A stretch of 64,000 nt of DNA from Tubulanus polymorphus. Taxonomy: Eukaryota > Nemertea > Palaeonemertea > Tubulaniformes > Tubulanidae. Shown here one piece after another: positions 23,036 to 35,513 of the stretch. The DNA is taken from the NCBI RefSeq assembly GCF_964204645.1, contig NC_134027.1:14808485-14872484 (forward strand). The letters are read 5' to 3'. The notes below the pieces were generated by a model. That model made no database searches. It was not told the DNA's origin and worked only from the letters and a program-made list of their open reading frames with translations. The translations under genes and the position numbers were made by a program. Within the stretch, counting starts at the first letter, position 1. The number at the start of each line of letters is the position of its first letter.

Positions 23036-24128
23036 ATGTATTTATAGTGCCTGTATCCACAAAAAAATGTGATCAAAGACACTTTTGTACCAGTCATGAA
23101 AATAGATGCGTTTTCAGACGTCGCCTGAAAATCGCTTAGCTGTCAGATGCTCTAATAGAAATAGGGAGCTTATTCCACATACGTGGAGCAGCACATGAAA
23201 AAGAGCGATCTCCAAACGACGTCAGTCTGCTTCTAGGTTGGGACAAAAGGAGTTCTCCAGAAGATCTTAATGAACGACTTGGTGTATAAAGTTGAACTAG
23301 TTGTTGTAGGTAGGTTGGAGCTAGGCCATGAACACACTTGTATGTTAAAACGAGCACCTTAAATTGGATTCTTTTCTCAACTGGAAGCCAATGAAGGCTT
23401 TTCAAAACTGGGGAAATATGGTCATCTCTTGGAGTGTCAGTCACAAGGCGGGCAGCATTATTTTGAACTCTTTGTTAAAGGGAAAGTGTGGTTTGCGGAA
23501 TACCAATGAGTAGAGCATTGAGCCCATCCAGCCTAGAAGTAACTAATGCATTTATAAGAGTAAGTGCAGCATCAGTTGTAATGTACCTCCGGATGAGCCC
23601 AATGTTCCTCAAATGAAAGTAGCAAGATTTACAAATATTTCTGATTATCCATAGACATGTGCTCATCAAAATAACCACCTAGATTTCTTACGACACTACT
23701 CCTTTGAATCATGTGACCACCAACATTTACAGCTGTTGGCAGGGCAGAAAAGTTCTGTTGACGAGAATGGATGATCAGAAATTCAGTCTTGTGTCATCAT
23801 TAAGTTTTAAGAAATTTCTAGCCATCCACTCTCGAACCTCTGCAATACAAGTCTCAAGTTTAGAGATTGCATCTACGCTATCAGCAGGATGGAAACAAAT
23901 GTAGAGCTGGCTGTCATCAGCCAAAAAGTGGTAACAGATACCATGTTTACGAATTATTTCGCCTAGTGGGCTCATATAGATTGAAAACAGCAAAGGGCCT
24001 AAGAGAGAACCCTGCGGTACACCAGTACCAAGCCTACAAGGGGAAGACATGTGACCATCAACACAAACGCATTGAGTTCTATTGTCCAAGTAGGACCTAA
24101 ACCAATTAAGTGCGCTGCCTTCTAACCC
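22945..24128 (-). pseudogene. LINE 1 (CR1/L2-type), RT carboxy part and 3' end
   Basis: Minus-strand non-LTR RT: GVPQGSLLGPLLFSIYMSP (motif B), FLADDSQLYICF (ADD catalytic motif, about 23915), REWMARNFLKLNDD, and the carboxy domain LHWLPVEKRIQFKVLVLTYK typical of CR1/L2-type elements (about 23390). At least two frame breaks occur (about 23690 and 23460). The amino part of the same gene is at 31839-33072; BEL2 is inserted between, inside the RT. Confidence 0.75.
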
Positions 24129-24133
24129 AACAC
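24129..24133. repeat. BEL2 target duplication AACAC, left
   Basis: Identical 5-mer at 31834-31838, directly outside the second LTR. Confidence 0.85.
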
Positions 24134-24409
24134 TGTCGGTGACGCCATTCAGTTTGACACAATTCTTTCTCTAGTTTATAGTTTGAACCGCTCTTATCAG
24201 TACACTTTCATTCAGGCATTACGGTAATTCGACTCTCTTTAGATAAACGACTATTTCCAGGCATCACCCACGTCTCTCTTTCCTCTGCGCATGCGTATAT
24301 AATATAACCTTATAGTTTTAGTAAAATATATTCAGTTAGTCATATGGAAATTCATGAGTTAGATCTTATCAATCGATAGTCGCCACTCGGACGGCCAGAG
24401 TCGACGACA
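24134..24409 (+). repeat. BEL2 5' LTR
   Basis: 276 bp, TG...CA, with a TATA-like cgtatataata near 24295. Matches 31554-31833 except for small gaps. Confidence 0.9.
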
Positions 24410-24427
24410 TTGGTGCCGTGACCAGGA
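24410..24427 (+). promoter_or_regulatory. BEL2 primer-binding site
   Basis: ttggtgccgtgaccagga directly follows the 5' LTR, where a tRNA 3' end would pair to prime minus-strand synthesis. Confidence 0.6.
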
Positions 24428-24524
24428 TACTATTCATCATCATCAATACACAACGCAATGCATTAATGAATAAAAAAGTCAACTAACTCAAACGAAGTCA
24501 AAAGTTAAGAAAATTCAATTCATC

Positions 24525-24749
24525 ATGACGAAGATCGAACAACTCATCAGAAAAAGAGAATCAACCATCGACGCATTTCATGCGGAATACTCTGTTATTC
24601 TGCAAATAATGCAGCAGACAACGGTAACCGAAGACCAGGGAACTGAGCTCGAAGCTCGCCTGGAAGAATTACAAGACGCACACGAAACACGGGAAAACGT
24701 TTCTAATCAAATCCAAGAGATGATTAGAAATGACGACGACTATAACTAG
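24525..24749 (+). pseudogene. BEL2 gag, amino end
   Basis: MTKIEQLIRKRESTIDAFHA opens a charged, helical 74-aa segment that ends TAG exactly where foreign sequence starts (24748). BEL/Pao gag proteins usually begin with such a coiled-coil-like segment before the DUF1759 region. The rest of gag lies beyond the insert, from about 25953, in a different frame. Confidence 0.65.
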
Positions 24750-25952
24750 GGGTCCAGGGACACCATGCCCACTTGGGAAGTGGTTCCAAATGCTCAACAA
24801 TCTAACAATTTGCAATATTCAACGCCCCCTGGTGACCATATACAAAAACCAATGAACTTGAAACTCACCACAATCATAGAACATGTCAGCAGCTACGATT
24901 TTGTAATTGATTGTGATAACAAAATATGCCTCGTTACCAATTTAATATGGAAATACTAAGTTATTCTACTATTTGACGCCTCCTGGTGACCATATTCAAA
25001 ACCCAATGACCTTGAAACTTACCACAATCATAGAACATGTCATGAACTACAACTTTGCAATTGATCATGGTAACAAAATATGCCTAGGTACCAATATAAT
25101 AAGGAAATATTAAGTTACTCTACTATTCAACGCCCCCTGGTGACCATATAGAATAACTAATGTCCTTAAAACTCCCAACAATCATAGATGATGTCATGAG
25201 CTACAACTTTCCAATTGATTGTGGTTACAAAATATGCATAGGTACGAATATAAAATAGAAATGCTAAGATATTGCATTATTCAACGCCCCTTGGTGGCCT
25301 TATACAAAATCAAAGGATCTTGAAACTCACCACAATCATAGAACACGTTATGAGCTACAGTTTTCTAACTGATTGTGGTAACAAAATACGCTAGGTATCA
25401 ATATAATGTGGAAAAACTTTTTCCCAATTACAAATGAGTACTGGTGACACCAAGATGGCCGCCAATTGCGTCATAATTGGCTGATGAAAAATACCGGTCT
25501 CAGGTATAAAACATCCCTTTCCAAAGAATACCCATCACAAGTTGTAATGAGAAATGGTAAACCAGTAGGAAGCTACAGGACTCAGAATTCGGGCCAAAAT
25601 TAACATTTTTGGGCACTAAAAAGGTCATAGGACGGCCATCTTGAGTCCGATCGACCCAATTTTTGTTATGCTGTTGGGCCCTGGGGGGATTCACATATAT
25701 CCGAAAGATCAAGGTAATTGATCAAAGCGTCTTCAAAATTTCCCTCAAAAAGTTCAAAAATATGTAAAATGTGCTGATTTTGGCGAACAACAATGGCTGC
25801 CAGTCAGCCATCTTGAATCTGACAGGGCCAGTTTTTGGGCTGAAGATGTGTCTAGGGTAGATACATGTGTAACCCAAATATCAAGAAATTACCTAGAAGC
25901 GTCTTCAAAACTTCCCAAAATAACTGGATTCCGTCTAAAGTCCCAAGTGGGC
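24748..25952. mobile_element. Non-autonomous element in BEL2 gag
   Basis: Bounded by taggggtccaggg... on the left and ...cccaagtgggc on the right; gcccacttggga near the left end recurs inverted at the right end, suggesting poor terminal repeats. TA or CTA is at both junctions. It holds a four-unit minisatellite and then a stretch with repeated aagatggc/gccatctt strings, and no coding region. Confidence 0.5.
24820..25425. repeat. Minisatellite, about 154 bp x 4
   Basis: Unit starts (caacgcc or gacgcc) at 24820, 24975, 25128 and 25282, periods 155, 153 and 154. Shared strings include ctggtgaccatat, ccacaatcatagaaca and aacaaaatatgc. Confidence 0.85.
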
Positions 25953-28900
25953 TAAAAACGAAACGAAAACATCAAACGCAAGACGATCAGAAGAACGAGT
26001 TAAACTTCTGAAAACCAAACGATATATTGAAAACCACACGAAGTCTAAACGACCCGAAACATCAACTGTCCGGATAACAGACGACAATGATCATCATCAA
26101 TTTACGGCGAGATTACCTAAATTGAAACTGCCTGTATTCGACGGAACTTATACCCAGTGGACAGCGTTCTGGGAAACGATTGAATGCGACGTCATCGCAG
26201 CAAAATTCAGCGATATAACAAAATTCAACTATATCGTCGGTCAGCTTCGGGGAAGCGCCCTCGAAGCAGTTAAGGGACTATTCGCATCCGGCTCGAATCT
26301 CGAGACATTGACATCAATTCTGAAAGATCGTTTCGGACAAAATCGTAAAATTGTTCGAGCGCATATTCAGGAAATCTATGATATTTCATCAACAACTTCG
26401 AACTATTCAGGGCTGTCACAATTTCTAAATAAGATCAACGCGAATATAAGATCATTAAAACATCTGGGCGTTGACGTTAACGCGTGTGCACCATTCATCA
26501 TAACATCGTTAGAGAAAAAACTAGAAAAAATGGGCACATGCGGTCAAAAAGATAACTTTGATCTGGATAAATTCATTAACACATACGAAGAGTGTCTCGA
26601 CAATCTGGGTGAAAATGTAAGTGAAAAATCTCTACAGTACCAACATCAGTATCGAAATTCGAGAACCGGTACTGGGACATCATTGGTATCCGTCACTAAA
26701 CAGACACAGTTGAAATGCACATTTTGTGACGGCGAACACTACCCAACAAACTGTCAACTACCAATCGAAGAGCGTCTTCAAAGGGTAATCGAAAGACGAT
26801 TATGTCGAAACTGTCTCAAACCAAATCATCAAGCAAAGGACTGTCAAAACCGCAATCGCTGTAAAATATGCAAGAAGACACATCACACGTCAATTCACCG
26901 AGATCAACATCAACAAACTGTCTCCGGATGTACATTCGGTCATGCGCAGGATAACATCGTTCAAACATCGGATATAAATAATGTCAAATCATGCGAGGAT
27001 ATGAATTTCAGTATCGATTTCGGAAAATACGCATTGGATACTACCAACATGGTTAGTAATCAAAATCATGATTATCAAAATGAGGTTGTGTTGCTGCAAA
27101 CGGGGCAGGTGAGTATTGAATATCACAATCACACTTTGGAAGCCAATACTCAGCTCGACAATTGTTCCTCTATGTCATACATTCGCTCCGCTGTTGCCAA
27201 AGCTCTCAAATTGGTACCGTCGTACCAACTATCGAAAAAGGTAAATGGTTTCGGTGGTCATTCTACGAAACGCGTATTTGATATGGCACCCATAGGCATT
27301 AGAACGTCTGATGGCGTTAAATTCATCGACGTAGCTGTCACTGATGAGATAATTCGTCCCATCAATCGATACGGTTGGGCTGATTGTCTAAAATACGAAC
27401 AAATCTCAAATGCAAACCTCGCAGATAACTTTAAATCCGAGGTATTCGTGGTCGATTTATTAATCGGTACTGCCCATCATCATCTATTCTTAAAGAACAA
27501 TCTGGAGGACGTACCGGACGGTCCCCAGTTACAACACACGAATCTCGGTAGTTTCGTTTTCGGGCCCTTACACGGGTTGTTAACCCCTATTGATACAAAT
27601 AGGTCTAGTACAAATGCATACACGGTAAGTACCCTTACAGACTCATCAATTAACAATCGGGAACTGTTGGATGACCAAAGCATAGGAGACTATCTACACC
27701 AAAACATAGCTGAGTTTCCCGGGGATAACACTTTCGATCGAGAAAGTTTCATAACGCAGTATCAAGGTAAGATAGAGTATAAACATGGGTGTTACTGGGC
27801 CCCACTCCCATGGAAACATGAACATGATGAGCTGGGTACCAATCTGGAACAATGCCGGGCTAGATTGTTTCAGATCACCAATCGTCCCCAAAGAACCAAT
27901 CGACTTGAACAGTACATAAAAGTAATGGAAGAACATCGCAACCGAGGTACAGTATCTGAATTACCAAACCCTGATTCTGTCAAGGAAGGGGATTGTTACT
28001 ACTTGCCACATTTCCCTGTACTAAAGGAGAGTAACGCAACCCCTTAACGGATTGTCTTTGCGGCTAACGCAGGCTCCCCATCATTAAACGACTGTCTGTA
28101 TGAGGGTCCAAATATGCTCATTGATCTACCTACCCTCATAATGAAATTCAGAATTGGTAGAATTGGTTTGTCGGCAGACATAGCTAAGGCATTTCTATCA
28201 GTTAAAGTACAGGAAGGCGACAGGAGGTATGTACGATTTCTCTGGTACAAGGACAATAACCCAAACAATCCGATCGTCCCTTACCAACACAATACCGTTA
28301 TTTTCGGTTCTACTGCTAGCCCGTTCATGCTAGCGGCATTGTTGAATAAACATTTGCAACTGAGCGATTCTTGGATCGCAGCGGATATGATCAACAGATT
28401 TTACGTTGATAATCTACTCACGAGTGTGATGTCAGAGGTCGATGCTCTGTCATATTATCAATCATCGAACAAAATTCTCAACGACGCAGGTTTCCACTTA
28501 CGTCAGTGGGCCTCGAACTCAAAACAGGTAAGCGATGCAGCGAAAATCGATGAAATTCAGTACCCCACAGAAGAGGTGTCAGTTCTAGGAATGAGCTGGA
28601 ATACTAGAACTGACCTCATTTAGTTATCTCAGGCTCAGTTGGTTACAACAACAACAAAAACTAAACGGTCTGTAGTTTCGCAAACAGCCTCGGTTTATGA
28701 CCCACTTGGCTTAGCTGGCCCAGTTATCGTATTAGCTAAGATATTTATCAACAAACTGTGGCTGACTGGAAAGAACTGGGATGACAGGTTATCAACAGAA
28801 GAAACGGGTGAGTGGGATGTTATAAGGTCAAATTTACGACAGACGAATGAAATCATAGTGCCGCGTTGGCTTGGTATGGACACCAATCAGAAGGTACATT

Positions 28901-31104
28901 TCATGGTATTCTCCGATGCTGCTCCGATTGTAGCCATCGGCTGTGTGGTTTATGCAAAACAAGGTGGAAATGTACAGATTATAGGTTCTAAAAACTAAGT
29001 CGTGTCCAAAAACAAATCCGGATGGACTGTTCCAAAGTTGGAGCTCGAAGCGATGACTATGGCTGTCAAATATGTAAACACAGTCATAGACGCATATTCA
29101 TCACAATTCAAAACAATTGAGGTAAGATATTTTACCGATTCAACTATAGCTCTGTGTTGGCTGAAATCAAACAAGGATTTGACCCAATTTGTAAAGAATC
29201 GAGTCGAAAAGATCAAGAATGGGAGCCTTGTGGATCGCTGGACGCATGTGGCTTCAGAACACAATCCGGCTGACATCATTTCTAGAGGCATGTCCTTTGA
29301 CAATCTTAGAAAATCTATGTGGTTCACAGGCCCTCAGTGGATGCTAGCCTCTTCGGCCCCTCCCGTTGCTAATGAGGATATCGGGGTCACAATCCTCGCA
29401 GCAGCAGCAGAATACGAAAATGAATTCATCACTCGAGAAACGCAAGATTCCGACAAACAAGGTATTCACAACATTATTGATGTCAACGAATTCACTGATT
29501 GGACCAAGCTCATAAAGGTTATAGCGTTGGTCAAGCGAGCCTTTAAAAAAGGGCTAACACACAAACGATGTCAATTGTCTGCTGCTGACATGTACTCAGC
29601 TGAAATGAAACTGATACTTAGCCACCAACGTAGAACATACCCTGATGTTTTCAGATACATAAAAACAAACAAAGCTAAGTGCCCTGCTCTTGTTAGGTAG
29701 TTAGGTATCGAAAAAGACAAACATGGTGGTTACCTTCGTTGTGTAGGTCGACTTAAGAATGCGAAACAGGTAAACCCTCTTCTCATTTCACACAACTCAT
29801 ACCTAGCTACGCTCATCATACGCAAATCTCACGAAAATGTCCTACACTACGGTGTTGGTATGACAATATGCGATATTCGGAAGCGATATTGGATCTCGGC
29901 GGTCAGATTCGTAGCCAAGAAAGTTCTCCATCGATGCGTAACATGCAAAAAGCTGTACGGTAAGCCCTATACCGCCCCTGACCCCCCACCTCTTCCGGAC
30001 TTCAGGTTGACCAATTTCAGGCCTTTCTCCGCCACTGCCGTGGATTTCACTGGCCATTTGAATGTCCGGAAAGGGGTTACAGAGGTAGGTAAATGTTACA
30101 TATGTTCGTACACGTGTTGTACAACCCGTGCGGTGCATTTAGAAGTGGTTAACGACCTGTCCGTAGATTCTTACATACGCTCGTTTCGACGTTTTTGTAC
30201 GGCCTATTTGACTCCAAATATACTCTACAGCGATAATGCGCAAACCTTCGTCGCGGGGGAGGCCGAAATAAAGCGTTTATTTGAAATCGCAAATTCGTCT
30301 CAATCGCAAAACCATTATGCTGAAAAGCGTGTTGCCTTCAAGTATGCTCCCGTCCAAGCCCCTTGGATGGCGGGAGTTCACGAGCGGTGCGTAGGTACGA
30401 TAAAACGAGCTGTTAAGAAAACGCTTAAGAAAGCTCTCGTTACAATTGAAGAATTATAAACGCGTGTTAAAGAAATTCAGGCTATAGTAAATAATAGGCC
30501 CCTAACTTACGTCGAAGAAAAAATTGACGAGCTAAAACCAGTCACTCCTAATTCGTTAATCTATGGACGTGACGTCGAGTTGATACCTAACGAAGAAATC
30601 GGGGAATCTGAAATATTTGATGCGGATTATTTGAACAACACGAGCATAACGTTGCAAAAGATGGCCTTTTATATAGCCAAGCTCATTACTGATTTCCAAA
30701 ACCGCTTTAAATCTGGGTACCTAGCTGTACTCCGCGAACGACATAGAACTGAAATTAAAAAGTGACATCACAAAAAGGCCACAATAAAAAACGGAGATAT
30801 GGTAGTGATTAACGACAAAGCCACTTCTCGTCACAAATGGAAACTCGGAATTATTACCGAAACCCTCGAAAGTAGTGACGGCGGTATCCGCGGCTAGGGT
30901 CAAAACCATCAACGGAACAACTTGTCGAGCAGTGTCAAAATTATATCCACTTGAATTTAGTGTAGATATGATTGTGAAACAAAACAATCAGCAGCTGACA
31001 AACCCAAACCATTAAAAAGACCCTGTCGTGAAGCAGCACACAAAGCTCGAGCTAAGATTGCTCAACTGGCGACTGATAGTGATCATGATTCGGATTCGAC
31101 TTAG
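25953..31104 (+). pseudogene. BEL2 gag-pro-pol
   Basis: One frame runs from the gag (LKLPVFDGTYTQWTAFWETI, DUF1759 type, 26122) through three zinc knuckles (CTFCDGEHYPTNC, CRNCLKPNHQAKDC, CKICKKTHHTSIH, 26720-26900), a protease-like region (QLDNCSSMSYI, about 27150; usual D-S/T-G is altered), RT (LSADIAKAFLSV; RFYVDNLL at about 28400, with N at the second Asp as in some BEL elements), RNase H (VFSDAAP, FTDSTIALCWL) and integrase (CVTC, TAVDFTGH, LYSDNAQTF, VHERCVG). Six in-frame stops break it at 28045, 28621, 28996, 29698, 30457 and 30763. A frame slip occurs near 30885 and a return near 31000; the carboxy end stops at 31102. Confidence 0.85.
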
Positions 31105-31553
31105 TTGGGAATTTACATTCGAACGTGTTTAAGTTTACATAAAAATTCTCATGTTGAAAATTGTGTGCATCTCGTTCAATCTCGCATATATTTTAGTTTA
31201 GCGTAGATTAGTATTAGATTAAATAGTTTGTTATATGTTACATGTTCAAATGAAAGTGTATCGGTGATTACATATTCGTGGATTATTTCAACGCGCACAG
31301 CCATGACCGATGGAATGGAACACAGTGACCTACAACCGTGGATAACTCATGTCACCGGATGATATAAACATATAACATATAACATATAACATAAACATAT
31401 AAGTAATTTTAATCACGCCAGTAACTGTTTACGCGTTTACACATGGAACTTTAATTGTGCAACTACAAATTGCATATGCGGATATTATAAAAAGACACTA
31501 GAACTGCGCTGCGACTATTTCATATCTTGTACCTATCTTCCGGCGGGGGAGGA
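31105..31553 (+). other. BEL2 3' untranslated region
   Basis: No coding frame. It contains four imperfect repeats of acatataa at 31364-31405 and ends with the purine tract cggcgggggagga (31541-31553), which primes plus-strand synthesis. Confidence 0.6.
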
Positions 31554-31833
31554 TGTCGGTGACGCCATTCAGTTTGACACAATTCTTTCTCTAGTTTATA
31601 GTTTGAACCGCTCAAAGTATCAGTACACTTTCATTCAGGCATTACGGTAATTCGACTCTCTTTAGATAAACGACTATTTCCAGGCATCACCCACGTCTCT
31701 CTTTCCTCTGCGCATGCGTATATAATCATAACCTTATAGTTTTAGTAAAATATATTCAGTTAGTCATATGGAAATTCATGAGTAAGATCTTATCAATCGA
31801 TAGTCGCCACTCGGACGGCCAGAGTCGACGACA
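31554..31833 (+). repeat. BEL2 3' LTR
   Basis: 280 bp, TG...CA, followed by AACAC at 31834-31838. Confidence 0.9.
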
Positions 31834-31838
31834 AACAC

Positions 31839-33072
31839 AGTCTTTTAGTCGATTAAGAAGAACTTCATGATTGACAGTATCAAATGCTGCTGATAAATCG
31901 AGCAGCACCAATCCAACTACCTGCTTCTTGTCAACGGCACACAGAATGTCGTTTTGCACCCAAACTAAGGCTGTTTCGGTGCTATGCCCAGCTCTGTAGG
32001 CTGGTTGTAGGCACTCATAGATGCCGTTATCTGACATATGATGGCGAAGTCTCTTCGCAACTACCTTCTCTAAAATCTTGGATAAGAAACCAAGGTTAGA
32101 CACAGGCCGATAGTTATCTAAAACATGGCGGTCCAACGTCGGTTTCTTAAGAAGCGGGGTATCAATGCCTTTTTGAATTCTGTGGGAACAGTACCACTTG
32201 CCAAGGAATCATTGACAATGTTACAGACTACTGGAGCTATACATGGTAGAACACTAAAATTTTTAAGTAAATGAGTCGGTATAGGGTCTAACATACAAGT
32301 TTTAGATGGCGAACACATAATTAACCGTTGTATTTCACTAACAGATGCCAGATCAAGAACAGACAGCCTGCAAGCACTGCTTGTATTGCATGGAATTTCA
32401 GTTGATAGTGACACACCAGCCAAGGCGGCATTTACATTAGATATATTTTCGCTGAAAAAAGTAGCAAATCTATTTGCAAGCTGTTGCTCTGAGCCAGCAG
32501 CATAATCCGGAAGGTTTCGACCTGATTTGTTATTATTTAACAGAGAGTTTGTGATTGTAAAGAGACTTTGTTGATCCCTGCCAGCTTCCGCAATTTTTAC
32601 ATTATAATAGTCGCGCTTGGCCGCCTCAATACAATGAACCACATTCAAATGTTTAGCCTTGTAAACCTGTCGGTTAACTTCAAGTTTACTAACACGCCAA
32701 CATCTTTCTGCTTTTCGTCTTTCCAGTCATGCATGATGCACACTCACATTGTACCAAGGCACTCTATCCCGAACACTAATAGCCTTAGTTTTCAGAGGGG
32801 CATGCTTGTTTAATAACATTTTCAATTCTGAATCATAAGAAGCTGCATTATGTGTGTCAGCTGTTGCGAACACCCTTTCAATATCTGCACTCAGTGAGTG
32901 ACAGTCAATAGATCTAAGTTTCCTGCATTCAATTTTTCTGCGACATTGTTTGTGGGTGCATTTATCCGGGATGACAAACCATATGGGGCAATGATCTGAA
33001 AAGGTAAAAGCATCACCGCAAATGTTGCCTGCCAAGGTAATGTCCGATGACCTAGTAATAATATGATCAAGA
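31839..33072 (-). pseudogene. LINE 1, endonuclease end and RT amino part
   Basis: On minus from 33035: FSDHCPIWFVI (end of an apurinic endonuclease domain), a linker, then LDPIPTHLLKNF, NYRPVSNLGFLSKILEKVVA and LLDLSAAFDTVNHEVLLNRL (RT motif A). A frame break near 32130 separates the two RT frames, and another near 32720 separates the endonuclease. The catalytic amino part of the endonuclease is missing, so the LINE was 5'-truncated. The RT continues at 24128 on the other side of BEL2. Confidence 0.75.
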
Positions 33073-33079
33073 GTCTTTT
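33073..33079. repeat. Target duplication of LINE 1, right copy
   Basis: GTCTTTT, as at 22938-22944. Confidence 0.5.
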
Positions 33080-33145
33080 GTTACATTGTTACAATAACCG
33101 CCCTATCACGAGGGTTTCGCGCGATCCGAATGACCTGGAAGCACT
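33080..33145 (+). pseudogene. BEL1 integrase, middle scrap
   Basis: Reads NNRPITRVSRDPNDLEAL, the conserved integrase stretch that follows GGVWERLI in BEL/Pao elements. It links 22937 to 35514 and proves that everything between is inserted. Confidence 0.8.
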
Positions 33146-35513
33146 CGGTTCCTGAACTTCGCTGAAAAAGCTGAAACACTGAAAAGCTGAAACGCTGAAA
33201 TAAAAACCCTGAAATTTCAGGGAATTTCCGAAAAACGCCGAAATTTCAGGGAATTCCCGAAAAACGCTGAAATCGTGCTAGGTACCGACAATACACGTTT
33301 TGAAATGTTTTCCGGGCCGGTGTCCGCTGACGAGTCCTGAACCGTGTTTTATGCTCCACCTTCGGTTACAGAAACATGCCTTAAGGTCGTCGTCATGATC
33401 GACTTGATCGATTGCGGATTGCGTGGATTGTTAGATGTGTTTTTTTGCCATAGTTTTATGTGCATATACCGGTACGATCTAACAATGAAGTTATCACTTC
33501 ATTTGAATAAATTCTTAATCACAGTAATATTAATTCACAATATTTTTTCTTATGTTTGGTGATTTCTTGCAACTTATCATTGCCAAGTCTCATACAAGTA
33601 GTAGCTGAATGAAAGTACAGTTAGGCTGAACCTGATAACCCAAATTAAGTGCTAGCATGGAACTAATGATTATCTTGATTCTATTTTCGGTGTCATTGAA
33701 ATTCGTTAATAAAGGTTCAACCGTCATAGTATACTGTACTTAGCATTGCTACAATTGGGTGCCATATTTCTACAATTTCTACAAGGAGGAAGGAATCTTT
33801 AAGTGTCTTTGTTCCCGGGTAGGGTACGGGGTAAAACCTGGTTTACTTTCTCTTTCGACTTGCCGGAGACTACTATCTGCAATGTATTGCATGCTTTGAT
33901 GTGTCTGGCCTATAGGAGTCGAACGATATTTTTTTCCCATACACAGGCTTGGCTTTAGTGTAGATGAAGGCTAGGCACTGCACATTGTGGATTGACTGGA
34001 ACTCTTAACTCACAAAATTAAACGAGTCAACAAGAAAGATCCAATAATTGGACATTTGTCTAACTATATTATTTAACAGCTTGAAATAATACATAACACA
34101 TTCTGCAAGAGTATACAAAGGAAATCAGTTCTTACATTATATCAGAATCAATAGTTCGCTTAACTCTGGCTAGAATTCTGGTTCCATTGCTTCATATTCT
34201 AATGAAATCCACTAGTATACCTTAGAATATCGCTTAGCTTAAGACTAAAAATTTGGTACCAGGAAACAGGGAAGAAAAGTGGGTGTACTGTACATCCGCA
34301 ATTGACTTATTTCTCTCTGGTTGAATCAAGTTATTATTGAAATAGCATTCGAATAGCCATTTTATTTTTAAAAATTGTGTCGTTCAGCTATCCTGCTGCA
34401 AATTTCGCAGTTTAAGTTTACTGGTGCCATCTGATTTCTCAGTATCTCAAAGAATTTGCACATTCTAAGCCTGAATCTAAAAATAGAAAAAGGTGCATTT
34501 TAGTCGGATATAAATGAATAGTGGCTAATACACCCTGGACTATATAGCCTATGGGGTGGGCCTAGTTTGAAAGCACTGAGGTCCGAGAGAACAGCACTTA
34601 GTAAATAAATACTGAAATTAAACTTACAAAACACCCAGTACTTGAGATGATGTACTTGACAAGAAGTGTCACCAGCTAAGCAAATCAACTTTGTCTATGA
34701 CTCCTCCTTTTATAGATTCAGTAGTAGTCTAAAAATAAGAATCGGTACATTTTTCTAACAGTTGGTATGTCATTTCTTCAAAAAAACTAATTATTATCAC
34801 GCCACAGCAAATAAATTATTCACAGTTGTTGAATGGTTAGCCCGATTTAGATTAATTGGTTGACGCTAATCAGTATGACCCATACGTAGGGGCCTACTGC
34901 ATGCCATTGGCGTCAATCCATTCCATTCCATTCCACAGTGAATTAAAAAGAAATTTAGTTAGATCCCTTTTGTCCAAAAGCTGCATCATTTATATAACTA
35001 GCTGTCAAATTTAATTTACCTCCTTCAGAGAATACCATAGTCCGTCGCCCATCAACGTGTTGACAAAAGAAAAGTTGCTCCATGTTTTATACATGAACGT
35101 TCAAATAAGATATTTTGCGTCTTGCAGGGAATATTGAGCATAGTGTTGGCTTGCACGGTTTGTGAATGGGTTTTCCTCATTATGCTGCCTGTATGCATTA
35201 AAAATCCGGATTTCAAGCGAATTAATTTGTCCAACAAGTGGCTGGCCTTCTAGAAGTATACTCCACACATACTGTCCATGCGTGTCTCTGTAACCGAAGG
35301 TAGAGACTAAAACACGGTTCAGGACTCGGCAGCGGACACCGGCCCGGAAAATATTTCAAAACGTGTATTGTTGGTACCTAGCACGATTTCAGCGTTTTTC
35401 GGGAATTCCCTGAAATTTCGGCGTTTTTCGGAAATTCCCTGAAATTTCAGCGTTTTTATTTCAGCGTTTCAGCGTTTCAGTGATTCAGCTTTTTCAGCGA
35501 AGTTCAGGAACCG
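33146..35513. mobile_element. MULE-like non-autonomous DNA transposon
   Basis: Long TIRs of about 230 bp (33146-33380 and 35280-35513), beginning CGGTTCCTGAACTTCGCTGA and rich in ctgaaatttcaggg/cgaaaaacgc repeats. The 9-bp duplication GGAAGCACT lies at 33137-33145 and 35514-35522. Long TIRs plus 9-bp duplications fit Mutator-type elements. The 1.9-kb interior has no transposase or other recognisable gene. Confidence 0.75.

Larger units (their letters stand above)
24134..31833 (+). mobile_element. BEL/Pao retrotransposon 2 (BEL2), structurally complete
   Basis: Two near-identical LTRs (TGTCGG...GACGACA), a primer-binding site after the left LTR, a purine tract before the right LTR and a perfect 5-bp target duplication bound a 7.7-kb element. 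Gag and a single long pol frame lie between. The LTRs differ by a four-base gap, a one-base gap and about one substitution, so insertion was recent. The element landed in LINE 1. Confidence 0.9.

Noticed and set aside
22848-23097. Several frames rich in Ile, Asn, Asp or Tyr on both strands
   Set aside because: They are translations of the tta/ttatcg microsatellite.
28045-30765. Reassigned stop codons (TAA/TAG as Gln) in the host
   Set aside because: All three stop types occur in BEL2, and Polinton and ELMO genes end at normal stops while Polinton stops replace Leu, Glu or Gly codons in sister copies, so simple decay is more likely.
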